A stretch of DNA of 14,794 bases from an uncultured Campylobacter sp. (GTDB taxonomy: Bacteria > Actinomycetota > Actinomycetes > Mycobacteriales > Mycobacteriaceae), in NCBI GenBank assembly GCA_943913625.1, contig CALTYW010000050.1:1-14794 (forward strand), in the 5' to 3' direction. The position numbers and the translations under genes are program-made. The notes under the pieces are model-generated. The model had not been told where the DNA came from. It was given only the letters and a program-made list of their open reading frames with translations, and did no database searches. Shown one piece after another: positions 1-6,880 of this stretch (position 1 is its first letter; each line of letters opens with the position of its first letter).

Positions 1-79
1 GGATGCACCGCTAAAGTAATGCGATTCCTGAGAACTAGCACGGGCAGATGACAGGTTTTTCCAACATTTAAGATTTTGT

Positions 80-406
80 TTACTTGTGTGCTACTGCGGT
101 TGGCGGGTGCCGTCGATAAGCCTGCTGGAGGTACGGCTGCGCCATCGGCGTGCTCAACAGTGCCGCAATGTCAACCGGGATGAGTAGGACCCTGCCCAGG
201 TTCTCTGCGGTGCCGTCGGTGTACGTGAGGATCAGGTTGCCGCCGTCGATCTTGGCGCCCGCAACGCCACGACCGTCCCTTCCGCTCGTGCCGGCTTCGC
301 CCTTCTCACCCTTCGGGCCGGTGGCGCCAGGTTTGCCGTCGGCGCCGTCTTTGCCGTCCATGCCGGGTTCACCCCCGGCTTTTAAGAATTTGCTCGCCTG
401 GGACAC
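80..406 (-). CDS. Collagen-like protein, phage tail-fibre type, possibly a fragment
   Basis: 108 aa, read from a GTG at 406 with AGGGA a few bases upstream; an in-frame stop lies at 418-416, so the frame cannot extend further. Residues 12-47 are twelve uninterrupted Gly-X-Y triplets rich in Lys, Asp, Glu and Pro, as in bacterial and phage collagen-like proteins. They are followed at about 48-76 by a segment with the pattern AKIDGGNLILTYTDGT and then LGRV, which resembles a small domain often found in phage tail-fibre or minor tail proteins. The last 30 residues (LSTPMAQPYLQQAYRR) show nothing recognisable. No signal peptide or membrane anchor is seen. It points away from purS and has no functional link to it. 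The short length and abrupt start suggest a remnant of a prophage structural gene, but an intact small protein is possible. Function is unknown. Confidence 0.6.
   Translation of the reverse strand: MSQASKFLKAGGEPGMDGKDGADGKPGATGPKGEKGEAGTSGRDGRGVAGAKIDGGNLILTYTDGTAENLGRVLLIPVDIAALLSTPMAQPYLQQAYRRHPPTAVAHK
112..121 (+). repeat. GTCGATAAGC motif, copy 1
   Basis: Exact GTCGATAAGC inside the 3' part of the collagen-like gene, on the strand opposite to it. It is preceded by GCC, giving the 13-mer GCCGTCGATAAGC shared with the copies at 5196 and 8371 (read on the minus strand). Confidence 0.7.
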
Positions 407-469
407 AGGATTTCCCTAGAATTCACATGGCGTTTACTTAAGTGGGGGAGCGGTTGAGTGCCGGAGGTC

Positions 470-479
470 GTCGATAAGC
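470..479 (+). repeat. GTCGATAAGC motif, copy 2, within a 21-bp repeat
   Basis: Exact GTCGATAAGC in the intergenic region upstream of purS. Bases 460-480 are identical over 21 bp to 12281-12301 inside mshD. Confidence 0.7.
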
Positions 480-525
480 ATGAGCTGGTGCTTTAGCGGT
501 GAAAGGGCGATGTCTGAGCGTCCGA

Positions 526-531
526 TATACT
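526..531 (+). promoter_or_regulatory. Candidate -10 element for the purSQL operon
   Basis: TATACT lies 48 bases upstream of the purS ATG, a good match to the actinobacterial TANNNT -10. No convincing -35 is visible, which is common in Corynebacterium. A transcript from about 538 would have a leader of some 40 bases carrying the GAAGGA ribosome site at 568-573. I recognise no regulator site or riboswitch in 420-578. Confidence 0.45.
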
Positions 532-578
532 GACCACGGCTTTCAAGTCTTCCCACACGTTCAACACGAAGGATTCTC

Positions 579-809
579 ATGGCACGAGTCGTGGTTAATG
601 TCATGCCCAAGGCCGAAATTCTTGATCCTCAGGGTCAGGCGGTGCTGCGCGCACTGGGTCGCATTGGAGTGGACGGCGTCGCCGATGTCCGCCAGGGCAA
701 GCGGTTCGAGATCGAGGTGGACGATTCCGTCACCGACGAGGAGTTGCAGCGCATGGCCGAGACGCTGCTGACCAACACCGTGATCGAGGACTTCGAGGTC
801 GTTCGATGA
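579..809 (+). CDS. purS: Phosphoribosylformylglycinamidine synthase subunit PurS
   Basis: 76 aa, the usual size for PurS. PurS is the small structural subunit of the three-part FGAM synthase; it bridges PurQ and PurL and helps pass ammonia from the glutaminase to the synthetase. The sequence has the family pattern: MARVVVNVMPKAEILDPQGQAV at the N-terminus, then GVADVRQGKRFEIEVD near residues 34-48, and a final amphipathic helix plus IEDFEVV. The ATG at 579 is preceded by GAAGGA at 568-573. The stop overlaps the purQ start as ATGA (806-809), typical of translational coupling within an operon. It is the first gene of purSQL. The identification is firm because of size, motif and position. Confidence 0.96.
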   Translation: MARVVVNVMPKAEILDPQGQAVLRALGRIGVDGVADVRQGKRFEIEVDDSVTDEELQRMAETLLTNTVIEDFEVVR

Positions 810-1480
810 GCGCAACCATCGGCGTAATCACTTTCCCGGGCACGCTTGACGACGTCGACGCGTTGCGCGCCGTCCGTCTCGCCGGTGCTGAACCGAAAGC
901 ACTCTGGCACGCCGACAATGACCTCACCGGCGTCGACGCCGTCGTGGTGCCGGGCGGTTTCTCCTACGGCGATTACCTGCGCTCGGGCGCGATCGCCGCG
1001 CAGGCTCCCATGATGGGTGCTGTGGTGGAGGCTGCGAAGAACGGCATGCCGGTGCTGGGCATCTGCAACGGTTTCCAGATCCTCACCGAGGCGGGCCTGC
1101 TGCCGGGCGCGCTGACCCGCAACCAGAATCTCAACTTCCACTGCGTGGACACCTACCTTGAGGTGGCGAACAACGACACCGCGTGGACCAGCCGACTGGG
1201 CGAGCGCATCTACGTACCGGCGAAGCACGGCGAGGGCCGCTTCCAGGCCGCGCCGGAGACCATCGAGGCGCTGGAGAAGGAAGGCCGCGTGGTGTTCCGC
1301 TACACGGATAACTTCAACGGCTCCATCAACTCCATCGCCGGCGTGACCAACGAGACCGGCCGCGTTGTCGGCCTCATGCCGCACCCGGAGCACGCGATTG
1401 AGACGCTCACAGGGCCGTCGACAGACGGGCTCGGCTTGTTCACGTCCGCTATCGACGCAATCTCGAAGATCGGAGCGTAA
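806..1480 (+). CDS. purQ: Phosphoribosylformylglycinamidine synthase subunit PurQ (glutaminase)
   Basis: 224 aa class I glutamine amidotransferase. It hydrolyses glutamine and supplies ammonia to PurL for conversion of FGAR to FGAM in cytosolic purine synthesis. The nucleophile elbow is LGICNGFQ at about 84-91, with the catalytic Cys at 87. The other two catalytic residues are His193 and Glu195 in MPHPEHA. The oxyanion region VVVPGGFSYGDYLRSG (47-61) is typical of PurQ rather than other amidotransferases. The start ATG overlaps the purS stop by 4 bp, and purL follows after 7 bases, so all three subunits should be made from one transcript in matched amounts. Length and motifs are complete. Confidence 0.97.
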   Translation: MSATIGVITFPGTLDDVDALRAVRLAGAEPKALWHADNDLTGVDAVVVPGGFSYGDYLRSGAIAAQAPMMGAVVEAAKNGMPVLGICNGFQILTEAGLLPGALTRNQNLNFHCVDTYLEVANNDTAWTSRLGERIYVPAKHGEGRFQAAPETIEALEKEGRVVFRYTDNFNGSINSIAGVTNETGRVVGLMPHPEHAIETLTGPSTDGLGLFTSAIDAISKIGA

Positions 1481-1487
1481 AACCCCA

Positions 1488-3761
1488 ATGGCTGTGCACA
1501 ACGACACTGTCCAGAACGCATTCGACACCCCGGACCTCGAGCAGCCGTACGCGGAGCTCGGTCTGAAGACGGACGAGTACGAAAAGATCAAGGCAATCCT
1601 CGGCCGCCGCCCGACGGATGCCGAGCTCACCGTGTACTCCGTGATGTGGTCCGAGCACTGCTCCTACAAGTCTTCTAAGGTGCACCTGCGCTACTTCGGG
1701 CAGACCATGACCGAGGAAATGGCCTCGAAGCTGCTTGCCGGCATCGGCGAGAACGCCGGTGTGGTGGATATCGGCGAGGGCGACGCGGTGACGTTCCGTG
1801 TGGAGAGCCACAATCACCCGTCGTTCGTCGAGCCCTACCAGGGCGCGGCAACGGGTGTCGGCGGCATCGTCCGCGACATCATGGCCATGGGCGCTCGTCC
1901 CATTGCTGTCATGGACCAGTTGCGCTTCGGGCCTATCGACGCGGACGACACCAAGCGAGTCCTGCCGGGTGTCGTCCACGGTATTGGCGGATACGGCAAC
2001 TGTCTCGGCCTTCCCAACATCGGTGGCGAGACCGTCTTCGACGAGGCGTACGCGGGCAACCCGCTGGTCAACGCGCTGTGCGTGGGCACGCTCAAGGTGG
2101 AAGATCTCCACCTTGCGTTCGCGTCCGGCACCGGCAACAAGGTCATCCTTTTCGGCTCCCGCACCGGCCTCGACGGCATCGGCGGCGTGTCCGTGCTAGG
2201 TTCCGCCACCTTCGAGGAAGGCGAGGAGCGCAAGCTCCCGGCCGTCCAGGTCGGCGACCCGTTCGCGGAGAAGGTGCTCATCGAGTGCTGCCTCGAGCTG
2301 TACTCCGCCGGCGTGGTTGTCGGCATCCAGGACCTGGGTGGCGGCGGCCTGTCCTGCGCCACCTCCGAGCTGGCTGCGGCTGGCGACGGCGGCATGACCG
2401 TGAACCTCGACGCTGTTCCGCTGCGCGCGGAGAACATGTCGGCGGCGGAGATCCTCGCCTCCGAGTCCCAGGAGCGTATGTGCGCCGTGGTGACCCCGGA
2501 GAACGTGGACAAATTCATGGAGATCTGCGCCAAATGGGACGTGAACGCCGCCGTGATCGGCGAGGTCACCTCCGACAAGGACCGCCTGCTGGTCATGCAC
2601 AACGGCGAGATCGTTGTCGATGCGCCGCCCAGCACCATCGACGAAGGCCCGGTTTACGAGCGCCCGTTCGAGCGCCCCGAGTGGCTCGAGGGCGTGCAGT
2701 CCGCATTTGAAACCAACACCGGCGCCGACCTGAAGAGCACCTGGCTTGACATGGTGGCATCCCCGGCGCTGTGCTCCCGCGATTTCATCACTGAGCAGTA
2801 CGACCGCTACGTGCGTGGCAACACCGTGCAGGCCAAGTACGCCAACTCCGGTGTGCTGCGCATCAACGAGGAGTCCGGCCGCGGCGTCGCCGTGTCCGCC
2901 GACGCGTCGGGCCGATACACCTACCTCGACCCGAACATGGGCGCACGCCTGGCTCTCGCGGAGGCGTACCGCAACGTCGCTGTCACCGGTGCGACCCCGG
3001 TCGCAGTGACCAACTGCCTGAACTTCGGTTCCCCGGAGGACCCGGGCGTGATGTGGCAGTTCCGTGAGGCAGTGCACGGGCTTGCCGACGGTGCCGCAGA
3101 GCTCAACATCCCAGTCTCCGGCGGCAACGTCTCCTTCTACAACCAGACGGGCGACACCCCGATCCTGCCGACCCCTGTGGTGGGCGTGCTCGGCGTGATC
3201 GAGGACGTCGCCCAGTCCATCCCGCACGCGCTGCCGGAGTCGGACGAAGAGTTCGCACTCATCCTCTTGGGCGAAACCAAGGCCGAGTTCGGCGGCTCCG
3301 TGTGGCAAGACATCTCCGGCCAGGGCTTGTCCGGCCTTCCGCCGCAGGTCGACCTCGCAAACGAGGAGCGCCTCGCGCAATACCTGGGTGGTGCCGAGGG
3401 CATCGCCGCCGCGCACGACCTCTCCGAGGGCGGCCTGTCGCAGACGGTCTTCGAGCTACTGCTCGGCTCGGACAAGGGCGCTGAGCTGGATCTTGCCGCT
3501 GTCAACGAGGACGCGTTTACTGCGCTGTTCTCCGAGTCGGCATCCCGCGTGCTCATCGCTGTGACCCGCGACCGCGCCGATGCCGCGCTGCAGCGCGCCG
3601 ACAACACCGGTGTGCCGGCAGCCGTGATCGGCTCCACCACCGCCGACGGTGTGATCCGCTTCGGCGACGACGAGGTCGCCGTGGCTGAGCTCGCCGGTGC
3701 GTGGGCTGCGACCATGCCAAAGCACTTCGGTGCGGCCACCGCCCCGAACTCTGCTGTGTAA
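1488..3761 (+). CDS. purL: Phosphoribosylformylglycinamidine synthase subunit PurL
   Basis: 757 aa, the small PurL type that works with PurS and PurQ; the large fused enzyme would be about 1,300 aa. It is the ATP-dependent synthetase that turns FGAR plus ammonia into FGAM. Visible family motifs are SEHCSYKSSK (55-64), ESHNHPS (106-112) followed by GAATGVGGIVRDI, DLGGGGLS (from 282) and, in the pseudo-repeated second half, SGGNVSFYN and DLSEGGLS (from 644). I chose the ATG at 1488 because it lies just after the purQ stop, GGAG sits at 1472-1475, and the family N-terminus begins here. The same frame is open back to 1365, but those 41 residues are Arg/Ser-rich and overlap purQ. A strong terminator follows, closing the operon. 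Confidence 0.97.
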   Translation: MAVHNDTVQNAFDTPDLEQPYAELGLKTDEYEKIKAILGRRPTDAELTVYSVMWSEHCSYKSSKVHLRYFGQTMTEEMASKLLAGIGENAGVVDIGEGDAVTFRVESHNHPSFVEPYQGAATGVGGIVRDIMAMGARPIAVMDQLRFGPIDADDTKRVLPGVVHGIGGYGNCLGLPNIGGETVFDEAYAGNPLVNALCVGTLKVEDLHLAFASGTGNKVILFGSRTGLDGIGGVSVLGSATFEEGEERKLPAVQVGDPFAEKVLIECCLELYSAGVVVGIQDLGGGGLSCATSELAAAGDGGMTVNLDAVPLRAENMSAAEILASESQERMCAVVTPENVDKFMEICAKWDVNAAVIGEVTSDKDRLLVMHNGEIVVDAPPSTIDEGPVYERPFERPEWLEGVQSAFETNTGADLKSTWLDMVASPALCSRDFITEQYDRYVRGNTVQAKYANSGVLRINEESGRGVAVSADASGRYTYLDPNMGARLALAEAYRNVAVTGATPVAVTNCLNFGSPEDPGVMWQFREAVHGLADGAAELNIPVSGGNVSFYNQTGDTPILPTPVVGVLGVIEDVAQSIPHALPESDEEFALILLGETKAEFGGSVWQDISGQGLSGLPPQVDLANEERLAQYLGGAEGIAAAHDLSEGGLSQTVFELLLGSDKGAELDLAAVNEDAFTALFSESASRVLIAVTRDRADAALQRADNTGVPAAVIGSTTADGVIRFGDDEVAVAELAGAWAATMPKHFGAATAPNSAV

Positions 3762-3778
3762 CCATGCGCCGCAACCAA

Positions 3779-3806
3779 TGAGCCCGCAGTTTCGGCTGCG
3801 GGCTCA
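3779..3806. terminator. Terminator of the purSQL operon
   Basis: A perfect stem, TGAGCCCGCAG (3779-3789) pairing with CTGCGGGCTCA (3796-3806), closes a 6-base loop and is followed by AATCGTTTT. It begins 17 bases after the purL stop. The high GC stem and T-run fit an intrinsic terminator in the + direction. Confidence 0.85.
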
Positions 3807-3826
3807 ATCGTTTTCCGGGTCTCTTC

Positions 3827-3865
3827 CTTGAGGTCTTGTTTGGGTCGATGAAACAAGACGTCAAG
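3827..3865. repeat. Inverted-repeat element, copy A
   Basis: CTTGAGGTCTTGTTT (3827-3841) is followed after 9 bases by AAACAAGACGTCAAG (3851-3865). The arms pair over 15 positions with one mismatch. A related copy lies 94 bases downstream. There is no T-run, so it does not look like an ordinary terminator. A further short inverted pair, CGGGTCTC (3816-3823) and GAGACCCG (3896-3903), brackets this copy. Confidence 0.75.
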
Positions 3866-3920
3866 AAGGTGTGTAGACAACCGACCTGCGGTTTCGAGAC
3901 CCGAATCAGGGGTGAAATCG

Positions 3921-3959
3921 CTTGAGGTCTTGTTTGTGCCCAGGGAACAAGACCTCCAA
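3921..3959. repeat. Inverted-repeat element, copy B
   Basis: The left arm CTTGAGGTCTTGTTT (3921-3935) is identical to the left arm of copy A. GAGGTCTTGTT (3924-3934) pairs perfectly with AACAAGACCTC (3946-3956) around an 11-base loop. It ends just before the thioesterase stop codon at 3972-3970. The two copies together fill most of the space between the purL terminator and the convergent gene. Confidence 0.75.
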
Positions 3960-3969
3960 ACCCCAACCC

Positions 3970-4977
3970 CTAGTCCACGCGCTGCGTCGCCGGCGCCAGG
4001 GCCACCAGCGGCACCGGCTCGTACTGGCCGCGGAGGTCCTTGAGGGTTTGGGTGTGTTCCCAAAGCCGCTGGTCTTCTTCGGTAACCGGGGTGTACTTCC
4101 GGGCGGGCAGCGGGTTGCCGTCGACGTCGATGCCGATGTAGGTGAAGGTGGCGTGGATGGCATCGGTGAGCGCATCCCGGCCGCCGCGCGGGTCGCCGGC
4201 GCGCAGGTGCACGGACACGTGCATCGAGCGGGTGTCGGTGCGGGTCAGACGAGCATCCACTTCGATCAGGTCGCCGATGTGCACCGGGTGGTAGAAGCGG
4301 ATGCCGCCGGCGTAGACCGCCACGGTGCGCTCGCCGGACCACTCCATGGTGCAGGCCAGGCCGGCCTCGTCGATCCACTCCATGGCGGTGCCGCCGTGGA
4401 CGTTGCCGCCCCAGTTCACGTCGGTGGGCTTGGCCAGGAAGCGGTGCACGAGGCGGGGCGCGGTGGAGTCGTCGGTGTAGGTCTGCCGGGTCATTTCCTC
4501 CTCAATGGCTTTGCGCAGGTCAATGCGGGACTTGGCGGCCTCGGCCACGCGGCGCTCCTCGTCATTGACAGGGACGAAGGAGGGCACTGCCATGGATTTG
4601 CGGGTCTCCGGGTTCATGGCCACGAAGATGACCAGGCAGTCGCAGGCGCGGGTGAAAATGCCCTGGCGCGGGTCGGCGGAGAGCACCTCGTTGACGATGT
4701 GCATGGAGGACCGGCCCGTCATGGCGACGCGGGAGCGCACCTCCACAATGTGGCCGGAGGGGATGGGGCGGGTGAAGTGGATGTGGCCCACGTACGCCGT
4801 CACGCAGTAGGTGCCGGACCATTGGGCGGCGCAGGCGTAGGCGGCTTTATCGATCCACTCCAGCACTCGCCCGCCGGAGACGCCCTGAGCACCGTGGTGC
4901 AGGACGTCGGTGGGGGAGGCCATGAATCGGAGGGTGACGGAGGGCGAGCGCTCTGGTGCGACAGGGGTGTTCGGCAT
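3970..4977 (-). CDS. Acyl-CoA thioesterase with two hotdog domains
   Basis: 335 aa. Two hotdog thioesterase domains lie in tandem, about 14-125 and 175-285, joined by a charged helical linker. Such cytosolic enzymes split acyl-CoA into fatty acid and CoA. The second domain has the standard active-site stretch, VNWGGNVHGGTAMEWIDEA, with Asn188 and Asp203. The first has VLHHGAQGVSGGRVLEWIDKA, keeping Asp43 but with His where Asn is expected. In double-hotdog (ACOT7-type) enzymes one functional site uses Asn from one half and Asp from the other, so Asn188 with Asp43 may be the working pair. The start could be GTG 4983 or ATG 4977; I use the ATG. No ribosome site is visible, and a TATTAT box at 4992-4987 suggests leaderless initiation. 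It is divergent from the SCP-like gene and convergent with purL. The substrate cannot be told. Confidence 0.88.
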   Translation of the reverse strand: MPNTPVAPERSPSVTLRFMASPTDVLHHGAQGVSGGRVLEWIDKAAYACAAQWSGTYCVTAYVGHIHFTRPIPSGHIVEVRSRVAMTGRSSMHIVNEVLSADPRQGIFTRACDCLVIFVAMNPETRKSMAVPSFVPVNDEERRVAEAAKSRIDLRKAIEEEMTRQTYTDDSTAPRLVHRFLAKPTDVNWGGNVHGGTAMEWIDEAGLACTMEWSGERTVAVYAGGIRFYHPVHIGDLIEVDARLTRTDTRSMHVSVHLRAGDPRGGRDALTDAIHATFTYIGIDVDGNPLPARKYTPVTEEDQRLWEHTQTLKDLRGQYEPVPLVALAPATQRVD

Positions 4978-4986
4978 GGCCACACA

Positions 4987-4993
4987 ATAATAT
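4987..4993. promoter_or_regulatory. Overlapping divergent -10 elements (thioesterase / SCP-like gene)
   Basis: ATAATAT carries TAATAT on the + strand (4988-4993) and TATTAT on the - strand (4992-4987). The + gene starts at ATG 5002, 8 bases after its box. The - gene starts at GTG 4983 or ATG 4977, 3 or 9 bases after its box. Neither side has room for a ribosome site, which fits leaderless mRNAs from a symmetric bidirectional promoter. Confidence 0.5.
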
Positions 4994-5001
4994 GGACGCC
5001 C

Positions 5002-5388
5002 ATGGTGAGTAAGCAGCAGATCGACCCTGCCACGACGCGCGCCGCTGTTGACGCGGTTGGGGGGTGGTTGAGGGGGTCAGGTGAAGCGTCGAGAAGCGAA
5101 ATTGCTCTGGCTGTGCGCACAACGGCGCGCACGCTGGCGCAGGAGCTTCCGGGTCACTCGGTGGAGCTGCGTGTCCCGCCTTTTGTTGCGGTGCAGCTTA
5201 TCGACGGCCCGAGGCACACGCGTGGCACCCCGCCCAACGTGGTGGAGATGGATGCGAAGACGTGGCTGCGGCTGGCCACTGGCATGACCACGTTCGAGGA
5301 AGCCCTGGCAAGCGGCGCGGTGGATGCGTCTGGGTCGCGCGCGGGGGAGATTTCCAAAGGTCTGCCGGTAATCCGATACAGTGAGTGA
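5002..5388 (+). CDS. Sterol-carrier-family (SCP-like) protein of unknown role
   Basis: 128 aa. The sequence matches the actinobacterial 'bacterial SCP orthologue' type (SCP_3) that sits directly upstream of purF, as does the similarly sized Rv0807 in Mycobacterium tuberculosis. A helical N-terminal part (DPATTRAAVDAVGGWL, then ALAVRTTARTLAQEL) leads into a beta part, HSVELRVPPFVAVQLID at about 52-68, followed by TPPNVVEMDAKTWLRLATG, where the Trp-Leu-X-Leu segment is typical of SCP2-like folds, and the closing GSRAGEISKGLPVIRY. No enzyme motif is seen, so ligand binding is only inferred from the fold. The start ATG 5002 is close to a TAATAT box, and GTG 5005 is an alternative. The final codons overlap purF by 8 bp, so the two are co-translated. 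The frame stays open far upstream, but that is antisense to the thioesterase gene. Confidence 0.85.
   Translation: MVSKQQIDPATTRAAVDAVGGWLRGSGEASRSEIALAVRTTARTLAQELPGHSVELRVPPFVAVQLIDGPRHTRGTPPNVVEMDAKTWLRLATGMTTFEEALASGAVDASGSRAGEISKGLPVIRYSE
5196..5205 (-). repeat. GTCGATAAGC motif, copy 3
   Basis: Seen on the + strand as GCTTATCGAC inside the SCP-like gene, where it encodes Leu-Ile-Asp. The surrounding 16 bases AGCTTATCGACGGCCC (5195-5210) are identical to 8370-8385. Confidence 0.7.
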
Positions 5389-6880
5389 CGTGCAAACGAA
5401 GCTTGATATGGAGCTTGATATTCCGCGCGACGAGTGCGGTGTGTTCGGTGTGTGGGCGCCGGGCGAAGACGTGTCCAAGATGACGTACTTCGGCCTGTTC
5501 GCCCTGCAGCACCGCGGCCAGGAGGGCGCGGGCATCGCTGTCGGAGACGCAGATAACCTCGTCGTGTTTAAAGACACAGGCCTGGTGAGCCAGGTCTTCG
5601 ACGAGCCGGTGCTGGAAGCGCTGCAGGGCGATGTGGCGATTGGGCACACTCGCTACTCCACGGCTGGGGGAAACTCCTGGGAGAACGTCCAGCCGATGTT
5701 CCGCACCTCGCCCAACGGCACGGATATCGCGCTCGCTCACAACGGCAACCTGACCAACTACATGGAGCTGCAACGGGAGGCGATTGAGAAGAAGCTCATC
5801 CCCGCCGACGGCGTGAAGGGCCAGGGCTCCTCCTCCGACACCGCGGTGGTTTCCGCGCTGCTTGCCGACGGCATGACGGAGGAGCGGACGCTTGCCGACG
5901 CCGCGCGAGAGCTACTGCCACGCGTCAAGGGCGCGTTCTGCTTCATGGTCACCGATGGCCGCACGCTCTACGCCGCGCGCGACCCGCATGGTGTGCGCCC
6001 GCTGTCGCTTGGGCGTCTCGACGGTGGCTGGGTCGTCGCCTCGGAGACCTGCGCGCTCGACATTGTGGGCGCCTCCTTCGTCCGCGACATCGAGCCGGGA
6101 GAGATGGTGGCCATCGACGAATCCGGCGTTCGCTCCGAACGTTTCGCCGAAACCCCGCGCGCGCACTGCGTGTTCGAGTACGTGTACGTGGCCCGCCCGG
6201 ACTCGGTGATCGAGGGCCGTAGCGTCAACGAGTCACGCATTGAAATCGGCCGCCGCTTGTCCAAGGTCAACCCGGTGGAGGCGGATTTGGTCATGCCGGT
6301 GCCGGAATCTGGCACGCCGGCGGCGATCGGCTACGCAGAGGCGTCCGGTATCCCGTTCAAGCAGGGCCTGATGAAGAACGCCTATGTGGGCCGCACCTTC
6401 ATCCAGCCCTCCGACACCCTGCGTCAGCTGGGGCTGCGCCTGAAGCTGAACCCGGTGCGCGAGGTGATCGAGGGCAAGGACCTCATCGTCGTGGACGACT
6501 CGATCGTGCGCGGCAACACCCAGCGCAAGCTCATCCGCATGCTGCGCGAGGCTGGTGCCGCGAAGGTGCACGTGCGCATCGCGTCCCCGCCGGTGAAATG
6601 GCCGTGCTTCTACGGCATCGACTTCGCAAGCCCCGGCGAGCTCATTGCCAACCACGGCCGCACAGATTCGGACGAGGCGATCTCCGAATCCATCCGCACC
6701 ATGATCGGGGCCGATTCCCTGGCATTCGTGCCGCTGGATGACACGATCACCGCGTCCGCCCAGGCGCCGGAGAACCTGTGCACCGCCTGCTTCTCCGGCC
6801 ACTACCCGCTAGGGTTGCCGGACGGTAACCCGAACGCCGACCTTGTCCGCCGCATCCAGAAAGGTGCACCCTCCGCATGA
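5381..6880 (+). CDS. purF: Amidophosphoribosyltransferase PurF
   Basis: 499 aa. PurF catalyses the first committed step of purine synthesis: PRPP plus glutamine gives 5-phosphoribosylamine. An N-terminal Ntn glutaminase domain (about 19-250) is followed by a type I phosphoribosyltransferase domain. Cys19 in RDECGVFGVW is the expected nucleophile, exposed after removal of an 18-residue propeptide. The PRPP loop is VVDDSIVRGNT (370-380). Cys263, Cys409 and the pair Cys467/Cys470 (ENLCTACF) match the four iron-sulfur ligands of the Bacillus-type enzyme, so this is the Fe-S, propeptide-bearing class. The start is GTG 5381, overlapping the upstream stop by 8 bp; the ribosome site is weak, consistent with coupling. 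The stop overlaps purM as ATGA. Purine nucleotide feedback is known for the family. Confidence 0.97.
   Translation: MSDVQTKLDMELDIPRDECGVFGVWAPGEDVSKMTYFGLFALQHRGQEGAGIAVGDADNLVVFKDTGLVSQVFDEPVLEALQGDVAIGHTRYSTAGGNSWENVQPMFRTSPNGTDIALAHNGNLTNYMELQREAIEKKLIPADGVKGQGSSSDTAVVSALLADGMTEERTLADAARELLPRVKGAFCFMVTDGRTLYAARDPHGVRPLSLGRLDGGWVVASETCALDIVGASFVRDIEPGEMVAIDESGVRSERFAETPRAHCVFEYVYVARPDSVIEGRSVNESRIEIGRRLSKVNPVEADLVMPVPESGTPAAIGYAEASGIPFKQGLMKNAYVGRTFIQPSDTLRQLGLRLKLNPVREVIEGKDLIVVDDSIVRGNTQRKLIRMLREAGAAKVHVRIASPPVKWPCFYGIDFASPGELIANHGRTDSDEAISESIRTMIGADSLAFVPLDDTITASAQAPENLCTACFSGHYPLGLPDGNPNADLVRRIQKGAPSA

Noticed and set aside
420..578. A purine riboswitch upstream of purS
   Set aside because: The space from the likely promoter to the start is about 40 bases, too short for a purine aptamer, and no conserved core was seen.
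1365..1487. Extended purL N-terminus of 41 residues
   Set aside because: It lies inside purQ, is Arg/Ser-rich, and the ATG at 1488 matches the family start with a ribosome site.
3827..3959. A CRISPR-like array
   Set aside because: Only two copies of an inverted repeat with no regular short spacers and no cas genes.
2196..4378. Long - strand open frames opposite purL and across the purL-thioesterase junction
   Set aside because: Low-complexity Arg/Pro/His/Gly composition and full overlap with conserved genes.
3922..5001. A long + strand open frame running from 3922 into the SCP-like gene
   Set aside because: It is antisense to the thioesterase gene, and its residues (Gly/His/Val-rich) look like a codon-bias shadow; the real protein starts at 5002.
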